Positions 1-6,618 of a DNA stretch of 20,303 bases are shown here, in pieces (the stretch's first letter is position 1; each line of letters begins with the position of its first letter). The position numbers were made by a program, and so were the translations under genes. The notes beneath the pieces are model-generated. The model worked only from the letters and a program-made list of their open reading frames with translations, did not search any database and was not told where the DNA came from. The DNA is from an uncultured Actinomycetes bacterium (lineage in GTDB: Bacteria > Actinomycetota > Acidimicrobiia > Acidimicrobiales > RAAP-2), in the NCBI GenBank assembly GCA_903826715.1, contig CAIKFN010000150.1, positions 1 through 20,303 on the forward strand. Direction: 5' to 3'.

Positions 1-542
1 CCCGAGCGGTCACACGTTCCATCAGCGTTTACTTGTTCGTTCGCGAGCACTGTTGCACATCCAGGGCACCAGTTCACTGGTGCATTCGCGCGGTACGCGA
101 GTCCATTTTTATAGAACTCAATAAAGATTGTTTGCGCCCACTTCATGTATTCAGGGTTGTGACTGAACACTTCACGGCGCCAGTCATAGACAGCACCGAG
201 TCGGTGAATCGAATTCTTGAGTTCCTTCATTCGCTCGTCAGTGAAGATGCGAGGGTGCGACCCAGCCTTGATGGCAGCGTTCTCTGCAGGGAGACCAAAT
301 GAGTCAAAGCCGAGCGGAGAAAGGACGGCTTTTCCGAGCATGGTTTGGTAACGAACTAATAGGTCGCCAAAGGTGTAGTTACGGACGTGGCCCTGGTGCG
401 CTGCTCCCGATGGGTACGGGTACATGCATAGTGCGTAGAAGCGCTCGCGAGGATCGTCGTTGTCTACTTGATACGTACCCTCAGTAAGCCAGCGTTCTTG
501 CCACTTGGACTCAACTTGGGTTACATCAAAGGGACGGGCCAT
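1..542 (-). CDS. leuS: Leucyl-tRNA synthetase, N-terminal part (runs off the window edge)
   Basis: This is a class I aminoacyl-tRNA synthetase that charges tRNA-Leu in the cytoplasm. I translated the reverse strand from the ATG at 542 (MARPFDVTQVESKW...). About 180 residues are present. They include the HIGH-type ATP-binding signature PYPSGAAHQGHVRNYTFGD (residues 42-60, HxGH at 49-52), followed by GFDSFGLPAENAA and later NWCPGCATVLANEQV, all typical of bacterial LeuRS. The editing, KMSKS and anticodon-binding regions lie outside the window. No Shine-Dalgarno precedes the ATG. Instead a TAGAAT box ends 6 nt before it, suggesting a leaderless mRNA. The gene is divergent from the hydrolase at 602, only 59 bp away. 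The identification is secure. Confidence 0.97.
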   Translation of the reverse strand, partial: MARPFDVTQVESKWQERWLTEGTYQVDNDDPRERFYALCMYPYPSGAAHQGHVRNYTFGDLLVRYQTMLGKAVLSPLGFDSFGLPAENAAIKAGSHPRIFTDERMKELKNSIHRLGAVYDWRREVFSHNPEYMKWAQTIFIEFYKNGLAYRANAPVNWCPGCATVLANEQVNADGTCDRS

Positions 543-548
543 TTATAC

Positions 549-554
549 ATTCTA
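549..554 (-). promoter_or_regulatory. Putative -10 box for leaderless leuS transcript
   Basis: TAGAAT on the minus strand, with exactly 6 nt between it and the leuS ATG at 542, would place the transcription start on or next to the A of the start codon. No good -35 hexamer is seen; the region 17-18 bp upstream reads TCAGGC/GTCAGG. Confidence 0.55.
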
Positions 555-589
555 GGGAAATTTGGGAAGCAGCCTGACCTCAGGACAGA

Positions 590-595
590 TAGATT
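590..595 (+). promoter_or_regulatory. Putative -10 box for leaderless hydrolase transcript
   Basis: TAGATT with exactly 6 nt to the ATG at 602 and no Shine-Dalgarno before the start. It mirrors the arrangement in front of leuS on the other strand, so the 59-bp gap would hold two back-to-back leaderless promoters. Confidence 0.45.
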
Positions 596-601
596 CATTT
601 C

Positions 602-1552
602 ATGAAACCAATTCACCCATACCTCGACAACACAGGACGCGATGACGTTATTGATGGCGGAACAAAAATGATCCCCATCAAAACCGAAAAGGGCACATTC
701 AACGTCTGGACTAAGCGAACCGGAAACAATCCTGCTGTCAAAGTGTTAATCCTGCACGGTGGGCCTGGAGCTTCATGTGAATACCTTGAAGCATTTGACA
801 CAATTTTCCCTGGCGCTGGAGTTGAGTATTACTACTACGAGCAGCTGGGCTCATTTAGAAGTGACCAGCCAAACGAGCCATCACTCTGGGAACTCGACCG
901 ATTTGTTGAAGAAGTTGAGCAGGTGCGCATTGCGCTTGGGCTGGGCAAAGATAACTTCTTTATTCTGGGACAGTCATGGGGCGGAATTCTCGCAATTGAG
1001 TATGCACTCACGCACCAAGAACACCTAAAGGGAGTCATCATTTCAAACATGATGTCGAATTGTCTTGCGTACAACGAATACGCCGAGAACGTTCTGATGC
1101 CACAAATGGATCAAGAAATCTTGGCGAAGATTAAAGGTTTCGAAGCTCGCGGTGAAACTGATAACCCAGAATACGAAGAACTTTTGTTCGAGCACCACTA
1201 CGTGTACCACGTGCTTCGTGCTCCCCTAGAAGAGTGGCCCAATAGTGTCATGCGAGGACTGAATCGAATCAACAAGGACATCTATGTTCCGCTGCAGGGA
1301 CCGAGCGAACTTGGAATGAGCGGAAAGCTCCTCGACTGGAACCGCACCGAAGATTTGGCGAAGATCAATATTCCAGCACTTGTGATTAGTGCTGAGTACG
1401 ACACAATGGACCCGGCGTACATGGAGAAGATGTCAAAAATTCTCCCGAAGGGTGAACTTGTCTACTGCCCTAACGGAAGTCACCTCGCAATGTATGACGA
1501 CCGCGATGTCTACGCCAATGGACTACTTGCGTTCCTAGAAAAACACAAGTAG
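602..1552 (+). CDS. Proline iminopeptidase-like alpha/beta hydrolase (peptidase family S33)
   Basis: A 316-residue cytoplasmic alpha/beta hydrolase of the proline iminopeptidase type, which releases N-terminal proline (or another residue) from short peptides. Visible signatures are the oxyanion-hole motif HGGPG (52-56), YYYEQLGSFRSDQP (76-90, matching the family's YYDQLGSGxSD), the nucleophile elbow GQSWGG (Ser125), and the likely Asp267 (SAEYDTMDP) and His294 (NGSHLAM) that complete the triad. There is no signal peptide. The length is normal for the family. The start is supported by the -10 box 6 nt upstream; there is no ribosome binding site. The stop lies 3 nt from the end of the convergent acyl-CoA dehydrogenase. 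The exact substrate is uncertain, since related hydrolases cleave other amides and esters. Confidence 0.9.
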   Translation: MKPIHPYLDNTGRDDVIDGGTKMIPIKTEKGTFNVWTKRTGNNPAVKVLILHGGPGASCEYLEAFDTIFPGAGVEYYYYEQLGSFRSDQPNEPSLWELDRFVEEVEQVRIALGLGKDNFFILGQSWGGILAIEYALTHQEHLKGVIISNMMSNCLAYNEYAENVLMPQMDQEILAKIKGFEARGETDNPEYEELLFEHHYVYHVLRAPLEEWPNSVMRGLNRINKDIYVPLQGPSELGMSGKLLDWNRTEDLAKINIPALVISAEYDTMDPAYMEKMSKILPKGELVYCPNGSHLAMYDDRDVYANGLLAFLEKHK

Positions 1553-1555
1553 CGA

Positions 1556-2833
1556 TTAGTGACCACGTGAACGCTTTTCCATGTAATCGGCGTAGCCAAC
1601 GAGCTCTGGGTCAGCGGCAAACGCTGCAGCGAACTTCTCACGTGCCTTCGCGCGCTTTTCTGGGAAGTAATCAGTAGGCCAGAAGCCTTCGTGAGGTTCA
1701 TACCCCTTTAGAACGTTACGAGAAACTGTCACTTTGTGGACTTCGTCAACGCCGTCCATCACACTCATTGTTGGTGCGCCCGCCCACATGGCTTGGAGTG
1801 GGGTGAGATCAGTAACACCAAGTGATCCGAGCACGTGAATTGCACGGTAGCAAACTTCACGCAGAACTTTGGCTGCGGTGTACTTGCACATGGCAATTTG
1901 CGTACGAGCTTCTTGGGTGCTGGAGTTGTCAATTGTCCACGCGGTCCAGAGCACGAGTAGTCGCAACTGGGCGATTTCTGCGTAGGAGTCAGCAATTGCT
2001 GACTGCACCATTTGGTGCTCCGCAATGACCTTGCCATGACTTTCGCGGCTAAGTGCACGCTCACACATCATGTCAAAGGCGCGCTGGCACTGAGCAATGG
2101 CGCGCATGGCGTGGTGAATACGTCCACCGCCGAGTCGACGCTGCGCCAAGACCTTGGCTCCATCTTCTGGCCCGAGCAAGTGATCAAGTGGAACACGAAC
2201 GTCTTTATAAATAATGTGATTGTGAGTGCGTGGGTAGTCCTTGATTTCAACACCAGGAGTCTTTCTCGGAACAATGAATATTCCATTGGTGCACATAACA
2301 AACAAAATGTCAGCGTTGCGACCATTTGAGGTGTACCACTTCTCACCATTAATGACCCACTCTTCACCGTCGCGAACAGCTTTTGTTGTAAATAGGTTTG
2401 GGTCTGATCCACCCTGTGGCTCGGTCATTGAATACGCCGAGAACATTTCTTGATTCATGAGTGGGTAAAGCCAGCGCTTCTTCTGTTCTTCCGTTCCATA
2501 GGCAGCAAGAATTTCCATGTTGCCAGTATCTGGAGCTTGGCATCCGAATAGTGCTGGTGCCATTGAGTAGCGACCAAGCACTTCGTTGAGTAGTGCGAGC
2601 TTTAGCTGCCCGTAACCAGGGCCACCGAGCTCTTCGTCGAGAAACACTGCCCAAAGACCTTTGGCCTTAATTTGATCTTGTAATGGCTTAACGAGTGCAC
2701 GCATCTTCTCATCACGTACATATGGTGCATAAGGGAACACCAGTTCAAGTGGTTCAACTTCGTTCTTGCAGAAGTCCTTTACCCAATCGAGTAACTCTTG
2801 AAATTCTGGCTCTGTTGAAAAATCCCACGACAT
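1556..2833 (-). CDS. Acyl-CoA dehydrogenase (ACAD10/11-like clade), paralogue 1
   Basis: A 425-residue FAD-dependent acyl-CoA dehydrogenase that introduces the alpha-beta double bond in an acyl-CoA. Clear family features are FSAYSMTEPQGGSDPN in the flavin/substrate region, EEWVINGEKWYTSNG, the helical segment RRLGGGRIHHAMR...FDMMCERALSR, and the C-terminal DGVDEVHKVTVSRNVL, which replaces the YEGT block of classical enzymes. The catalytic position carries Asp (about residue 360) rather than Glu, as in ACAD10/11-like proteins. I start at the ATG at 2833: AGGTGG sits 5 nt upstream, and the second dehydrogenase here begins with the same M-[SA]-WDF. An in-frame GTG at 2842 is the alternative. The natural substrate cannot be read from sequence. 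Confidence 0.93.
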   Translation of the reverse strand: MSWDFSTEPEFQELLDWVKDFCKNEVEPLELVFPYAPYVRDEKMRALVKPLQDQIKAKGLWAVFLDEELGGPGYGQLKLALLNEVLGRYSMAPALFGCQAPDTGNMEILAAYGTEEQKKRWLYPLMNQEMFSAYSMTEPQGGSDPNLFTTKAVRDGEEWVINGEKWYTSNGRNADILFVMCTNGIFIVPRKTPGVEIKDYPRTHNHIIYKDVRVPLDHLLGPEDGAKVLAQRRLGGGRIHHAMRAIAQCQRAFDMMCERALSRESHGKVIAEHQMVQSAIADSYAEIAQLRLLVLWTAWTIDNSSTQEARTQIAMCKYTAAKVLREVCYRAIHVLGSLGVTDLTPLQAMWAGAPTMSVMDGVDEVHKVTVSRNVLKGYEPHEGFWPTDYFPEKRAKAREKFAAAFAADPELVGYADYMEKRSRGH

Positions 2834-2867
2834 AGTCCCCACCTAAACATTGAATTGAATTTTCAAA

Positions 2868-2873
2868 AGACTA
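2868..2873 (-). promoter_or_regulatory. Weak candidate -10 box for acyl-CoA dehydrogenase 1
   Basis: TAGTCT on the minus strand lies about 18 bp downstream of TTTACG (a 4/6 match to TTGACA). The expected start point would fall in the adjoining TTGAA-TT-TTCAA inverted repeat at 2855-2866, a layout that would suit a repressor. This is a weak prediction. Confidence 0.25.
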
Positions 2874-2946
2874 CCTACTTCATCTGGCGGTCGTAAACAT
2901 CACTAAATAGAGACAAGAACCAGACTGCTAGCATCAATAGTTCCTT

Positions 2947-3022
2947 GGGGGTATAGCTCAGTTGGTAGAGCACTTGCATGGCATGCAAGGGGTCAGGGGT
3001 TCGAATCCCCTTACCTCCACCA
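2947..3022 (+). tRNA. tRNA-Ala (anticodon GGC)
   Basis: A complete cloverleaf can be drawn. The acceptor stem GGGGGTA/TACCTCC has one G-T pair. The D arm is GCTC-AGTTGGTA-GAGC. The anticodon stem CTTGC/GCAAG encloses the loop ATGGCAT with anticodon GGC. The T arm is AGGGG-TTCGAAT-CCCCT. The discriminator is A, and the CCA tail is encoded at 3020-3022. The product decodes GCC (and by wobble GCU) alanine codons. A T-rich run (TTTTTCTT) at about 3032-3039 may terminate the transcript. No duplicated tRNA 3' end is visible nearby. Confidence 0.97.
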
Positions 3023-3073
3023 GAATTATCTACTTTTTCTTATAACCAAGTCTTGACAGCAGGTGTGCAGCAG

Positions 3074-3946
3074 TTATTTCGACATCTCTTTTTCAGAGAC
3101 AACCATGGGATCGTCAAATAAATATTCATTGAGAAGAAAGTTGATCTCTTGGATAGAAAGCGCTTCGGTATACGCGGTGTTCATGAAGAACCTTGAGAAA
3201 TCAACCGACTTCAGTGCCTCTAGCGCTCGGGGATGTTTCAGCTTAAGAAACATTTGAGTTGTATTAGGTTTCTTTGGAAATTCGGTCTTTATGGTCCCAC
3301 ATCCGTATCCAAATAATGTGAGCGACGCATCAGCCTCAGGGAATTTACATTTTTCGATTATTCCCATGTCTTTTACATACACAAGGTCACGAAGTACATC
3401 AGCCTTTTTCCAGTACTGAACACAAGTGCGCAGATAATTATTCTTAGACAGCAGCTCACCACTGGCGTCGACATAGTCAATATTTAAGTCATCATCTCTC
3501 ACGAGGGTAAATCGTCGGTCGAGTTTGTTTTGCACGGTCCATTTGCGCCACGACCTAGGCACAATAAAGACAATCAAGTCCGAGTATTCAGCAGCCTTAT
3601 TAAAGAATGGAATAGAGAGTGCGTTATTTCTTCCAAACGGTGGATTGCTAACGGTCACGCAGTTATTGTGTGGGATCCTCTTCTCGAGAAAGTTACCCTT
3701 GGAAACCAGTGCGTGGTGTGGCTCGATGTCAAAGCTAAGGATTTGGGTGAAACCGCTTTCTAATGCTTCATTGATGAATGTTCCAGTTCCACCAGCAGGC
3801 TCTAGGAATACCTTTTGCTCGATGTCATCCTCAAGGTCAATAACGACTTTCATAATCTCTTGCGCAACTTCAGGAGGTGTGTAGAACTGCTCTTTGCCAG
3901 TTACTCGGGTATTGCCTAGTTTCACTGGCTTAATCGAGTTTGCCAT
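3074..3946 (-). CDS. Solitary N6-adenine-type DNA methyltransferase
   Basis: A 290-residue SAM-dependent methyltransferase. Residues 18-31 (KEQFYTPPEVAQEI) look like motif X, 48-57 (LEPAGGTGTF) is SAM-binding motif I, FDIEPHH near 72-78 follows beta-strand 2, and 100-105 (SNPPFG) is catalytic motif IV of amino-methyltransferases acting on adenine. The order X-I-IV followed by about 180 residues without familiar motifs resembles a short gamma-type enzyme with a small target-recognition domain. The DNA target is unknown, and an RNA or protein substrate is not excluded. AAAGG precedes the ATG. No restriction endonuclease or specificity subunit lies next to it. It sits alone between tRNA-Ala and a strong terminator, a common position for acquired genes. 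Confidence 0.8.
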   Translation of the reverse strand: MANSIKPVKLGNTRVTGKEQFYTPPEVAQEIMKVVIDLEDDIEQKVFLEPAGGTGTFINEALESGFTQILSFDIEPHHALVSKGNFLEKRIPHNNCVTVSNPPFGRNNALSIPFFNKAAEYSDLIVFIVPRSWRKWTVQNKLDRRFTLVRDDDLNIDYVDASGELLSKNNYLRTCVQYWKKADVLRDLVYVKDMGIIEKCKFPEADASLTLFGYGCGTIKTEFPKKPNTTQMFLKLKHPRALEALKSVDFSRFFMNTAYTEALSIQEINFLLNEYLFDDPMVVSEKEMSK

Positions 3947-4025
3947 GTGACCTTTCTAGGTGCTTATCTCATGCGTCAAGGACAATGTATCCCCATCAGA
4001 ATTTCGTTCTAATTATATCGCGTAG

Positions 4026-4069
4026 AAACAACAATGCCCCTCGGAATAATCCGAGGGGCATTGTTGTTT
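4026..4069. terminator. Bidirectional intrinsic terminator with perfect 19-bp stem
   Basis: The arms at 4026-4044 and 4051-4069 are exactly complementary around the 6-nt loop AATAAT. The stem has a GC-rich core (GCCCCTCGG) and A/T-rich outer ends, so a U-rich tail follows it in either direction. It lies just past the stop codon of the minus-strand doxX-like gene and shields the methyltransferase downstream. Confidence 0.9.
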
Positions 4070-4078
4070 TGAAGACTC

Positions 4079-4507
4079 TTAGTTCTTGGTAAACAACACC
4101 TGGTGAGCGTGGCTTACAACTGGACCGAGGTCAATAGGGTGATTCTTGTTAACAATTGCCACGATGATTAGTGCACCACCAGCAATTGAAATGTTCTTAA
4201 GGAAAGAAATCATTTCCATCTGCTTAGAAGCAGCGTCAGCAGCCCAGAAGTTGTGAAATATCACACCTGAAAGGATGCAGAAACCTGCAATAAGTAATGC
4301 TCCAAGGTCAATCCAAAGTCCAAGGATGATTGATGCAGCACCAGCAAGGACCACAAGTCCTGAGAGTGGCACTAGCAACGCTGGAAGAGGCAACTTCTTC
4401 ATCGTGGCGTAGCCAGTCATGTCCTTAGCCTTGACGATGTGGTTGATTCCTGATCCAATAAATATAAAGCTGAACATAATTCGTCCAATAAGTAATAAAA
4501 CACCCAT
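4079..4507 (-). CDS. DoxX family integral membrane protein
   Basis: A 142-residue protein with about four hydrophobic segments (roughly residues 2-20, 42-62, 66-86 and 105-122). The N-terminal motif GRIMFSFIFIGSGINHIVK is characteristic of DoxX/DoxD-like proteins. The role of most DoxX homologues is poorly defined; some act in thiosulfate:quinone reduction or redox stress complexes, but nothing here supports either. The start at 4507 follows a purine-rich AAGAAAGAAG stretch. The gene is divergent from the hydrolase at 4650 and followed directly by the strong terminator, so it is probably a single-gene transcript. Confidence 0.8.
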   Translation of the reverse strand: MGVLLLIGRIMFSFIFIGSGINHIVKAKDMTGYATMKKLPLPALLVPLSGLVVLAGAASIILGLWIDLGALLIAGFCILSGVIFHNFWAADAASKQMEMISFLKNISIAGGALIIVAIVNKNHPIDLGPVVSHAHQVLFTKN

Positions 4508-4635
4508 TTTTTTCTTCTTTCTTCGGTTGGGCCTAGATGGCCGTAGACATAAAGAGTTTAGAAGAGTTAAAGCAAAAAATAGGGATTATCAGCGATTTTA
4601 TGGGTCTAGGTGAATGCAAAGATCCGCAGAAGACG

Positions 4636-4641
4636 TATAAC
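4636..4641 (+). promoter_or_regulatory. Putative -10 box (TATAAC) near the hydrolase start
   Basis: TATAAC lies 8 nt before the ATG at 4650, with no Shine-Dalgarno between. A transcript starting 6-8 nt downstream would carry almost no leader. No convincing -35 is seen. Confidence 0.45.
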
Positions 4642-4649
4642 TTTAAGTC

Positions 4650-5621
4650 ATGGCTCGTCGAAAGAAAGCTCGACCTAACGGCCTACTGCGCCTGACGTTA
4701 CTGGGGATGTTTCTTGGTGTTTTCCTCTCAACAACTTTGATTGCCGAGATGACAACTCTTACCTACGAAAAAGCAGTTGCTCCCCCTTCGGGGCTCACGT
4801 ACGTAAAGACCATTGGCTACGAAACTCGTTTCGCACAGTGGGGAAAATTATCAACGAATCCAATTGTTCTTGTGCACGGAGCATTTGAATCGGTATACGT
4901 CTGGGAGCCGGTTGCAAAAATCCTTGCTCATACTCACCACGTTGAGGCCTATGACATAAAGGGTTATGGCTACACGACACATGTTGGACCCTACACAACT
5001 GAAGCGCTCGCACAGCAGTTGTCAGCATTTATCGTTGCACGTCATCTAAAGAACCCAGTGCTGGTTGGTCACTCATTAGGTGCTGGAGTCATTGCTCAAT
5101 TCGTCCTAGATCATCCAAAGGTTGCAGCAGGAATAATTTTCCTCGATGGTGATGGTCTTACTCTTTCGTATCCAGGCACGGGCATTCTTAACCTGATTCC
5201 TAACCCTTACCAAACTGCGCTCTACGACGCAGTTATTCACAATGATTTCTTAGTTAAAACAATTTTCATGGCTGCATGTGGACCAGGGTGCCCGCCGTTT
5301 ACTCACGCTGTCTTGACAGAAGTGCAAAAGCCACTCGAAGTAAATGGTGCCGAGCAGTCACTACTCTCATTTGCATCGCGACCAATTGTGGGGGTTTCTA
5401 GTAACCAACTGATCCACATGCGTTCTTTTGCGATTCCATCACTTGTGATATTTGGATCAAACGACAGCGAATTCTCTGCGAATTCAACTTCAGAGACTGC
5501 ACAATTCATTGGCGCGCCTGCACCAATAATTATTAGTGGGGCCGGACACCTCTCAATGTGGTCACATCCAACGCAGGTTGCTTCCGCGATTTCTAGCTTC
5601 GCCAGCAAATTAAAACGTTGA
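4650..5621 (+). CDS. Membrane-anchored alpha/beta hydrolase
   Basis: A 323-residue alpha/beta hydrolase with a basic N-terminus (MARRKKARPNG) followed by one hydrophobic segment (about 12-33). It is most likely a signal anchor that puts the catalytic domain outside the membrane. The core shows VLVHGAFESVYVWEPV (oxyanion-hole HG), the nucleophile elbow GHSLGAG, an acid in IFGSNDSEFS, and a final GAGHLSMWSHP histidine. The spacing fits the esterase/epoxide-hydrolase-like superfamily. The CGPGCPP segment in the cap region could form a disulphide in an exported protein. The substrate cannot be assigned. A hairpin (GTTGAC-GTCATT-GTCAAC, 5617-5634) overlaps the stop codon. Confidence 0.85.
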   Translation: MARRKKARPNGLLRLTLLGMFLGVFLSTTLIAEMTTLTYEKAVAPPSGLTYVKTIGYETRFAQWGKLSTNPIVLVHGAFESVYVWEPVAKILAHTHHVEAYDIKGYGYTTHVGPYTTEALAQQLSAFIVARHLKNPVLVGHSLGAGVIAQFVLDHPKVAAGIIFLDGDGLTLSYPGTGILNLIPNPYQTALYDAVIHNDFLVKTIFMAACGPGCPPFTHAVLTEVQKPLEVNGAEQSLLSFASRPIVGVSSNQLIHMRSFAIPSLVIFGSNDSEFSANSTSETAQFIGAPAPIIISGAGHLSMWSHPTQVASAISSFASKLKR

Positions 5622-5634
5622 CGTCATTGTCAAC
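5617..5634. terminator. Weak hairpin between convergent genes
   Basis: GTTGAC and GTCAAC flank a 6-nt loop at the stop codon of the hydrolase, and a second small hairpin (AACCA/TGGTT) follows. There is no clear U-tract, so terminator function is only a suggestion. It is the only structure in the 40-bp convergent gap. Confidence 0.3.
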
Positions 5635-5661
5635 CATGAGTCTGGTTCAGAGCTGAATAAC

Positions 5662-6060
5662 CTATTTCTTCTTTTTTGCTGCGTTGCGCTTTGCAGCTGA
5701 TTTGATCAATGCCTTAAACGCCGATGCTTTAATTTTTTCGCCTTCAGAAATATCTATTGCTCGTCGAACATTGCCCTCAAGGCTCGAGTTGAAGAGCCCC
5801 GATGGGTCATCAAGCTCTGCACCATTTGCAAAAGTGAGTTTCACAACACTCTTATACGTTTCACCAGTACAAATCATTCCATCGCTGTACCAAACTGGCA
5901 CTCCACGCCACTTCCAGTCTTCCGTGACGTCAGGCAGCGCCTGCTTAATGAGTTCACGTACTTGTGCCAGCGTTTCGCCACGCCAGTCGCCCAATTCCTT
6001 GATTCGACCATCGATTAATTTTGATGCAGACATTTCTTTTTTTGGGGCATCGTTTGACAT
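5662..6060 (-). CDS. DUF1801 domain protein
   Basis: A 132-residue soluble protein of the DUF1801 (YdhG-like) family. Family marks are TEDWKWRGVPVW (47-58), YSDGMICTGETYKSVVKLTF with a glycine-cysteine core, and the later ELDDPSGLFNSS...RRAIDISEGE. The tail (KSAAKRNAAKKKK) is strongly basic. The biochemical function of this family is unknown. The ATG at 6060 has no Shine-Dalgarno but is preceded by TAGAAT with 6 nt between. It probably forms its own short transcription unit behind the nitroreductase operon. Confidence 0.82.
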   Translation of the reverse strand: MSNDAPKKEMSASKLIDGRIKELGDWRGETLAQVRELIKQALPDVTEDWKWRGVPVWYSDGMICTGETYKSVVKLTFANGAELDDPSGLFNSSLEGNVRRAIDISEGEKIKASAFKALIKSAAKRNAAKKKK

Positions 6061-6066
6061 TTTTTA

Positions 6067-6072
6067 ATTCTA
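6067..6072 (-). promoter_or_regulatory. Putative -10 box for leaderless DUF1801 gene
   Basis: TAGAAT on the minus strand, separated from the ATG at 6060 by TAAAAA (6 nt). This is the same hexamer and spacing seen at leuS, and there is no ribosome binding site. Confidence 0.55.
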
Positions 6073-6091
6073 CAGAACGTGTTGTTATTTA

Positions 6092-6616
6092 CTAAGGGAT
6101 AAGTCTCGGGAACGTATTGACGGGGGTTCCTGCGCCGTCGCCATCTCGTACGAGTCGAATTACCTGATTCGCTAAGTCAGGGCGTGTCCACATCATGAAG
6201 CCCTCATCATCGAGATACCTAGTTATCTCAATACCAGGAATACCAACTGGGCGAAGAATAAATTTCTTGTCTTCAAAGTGTGCGGTGACATGGATTGGCG
6301 TCGTGTAATCAAATGCGGAAACATCATGAACTCCTTTTTCTTCGGTGCCGTCAGCCCTCGCGTCAGCAATAGTGCCTCCACCCATGTCAATGATGCGATT
6401 TCCACACTGTTCAATTCGCTCAACGTAGGAATAGAAGCGGTCGCTGCTTTCTACGAGCTCCCCGCCACGCCACACCTGCACAACTCGCCACAGTCCACGA
6501 AGATCTGGTGCGTCATCTGAAAGCGCACCACCACAACCACCAAGTACTAGCTCAGGAAAGTTTTCTCGAAAGCCGCCTTGCGGTGTGAAAGCTACTGGAA
6601 CTTCTTTAGTGCACAT
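6092..6616 (-). CDS. Uncharacterised 174-residue protein co-transcribed with nitroreductase
   Basis: I do not recognise this protein with confidence. It is soluble, with no signal peptide or membrane segment. It contains LRGLWRVVQVWRGGELVESS, YSYVERIEQCGNRIIDMGGGTIADARADGT and a C-terminal run of alternating polar and hydrophobic strands (PIHVTAHFEDKKFILRP, EITRYLDDEGFMMWTR). That pattern suggests a small beta-barrel of lipocalin or lipid-binding type; this is inference from the pattern only. The ATG lies 2 nt after the nitroreductase stop codon, so the two genes are almost certainly translated from one mRNA. That suggests a shared substrate or a binding partner for the flavoenzyme. Confidence 0.75.
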   Translation of the reverse strand: MCTKEVPVAFTPQGGFRENFPELVLGGCGGALSDDAPDLRGLWRVVQVWRGGELVESSDRFYSYVERIEQCGNRIIDMGGGTIADARADGTEEKGVHDVSAFDYTTPIHVTAHFEDKKFILRPVGIPGIEITRYLDDEGFMMWTRPDLANQVIRLVRDGDGAGTPVNTFPRLIP

Positions 6617-6618
6617 GG

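Noticed and set aside
573..584. CCTGA-CC-TCAGG inverted repeat between leuS and the hydrolase.
   Set aside because: The arms are only 5 bp with a 2-nt spacer, and it may just overlap -35 positions. It is too short to claim as an operator on its own.
2947..4025. An integrated element bounded by tRNA-Ala attachment sites.
   Set aside because: No integrase and no second copy of the tRNA 3' end was found up to the terminator or further along. Only the position of the methyltransferase is suggestive.
4537..4695. A 52-codon open frame (ATG at 4537) across the doxX/hydrolase gap, giving a protein-like hydrophilic sequence.
   Set aside because: It has no ribosome binding site or -10 box at the right distance, and overlaps the hydrolase start by 46 nt in another frame. 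A frame this long can arise by chance, so I do not call it a gene.
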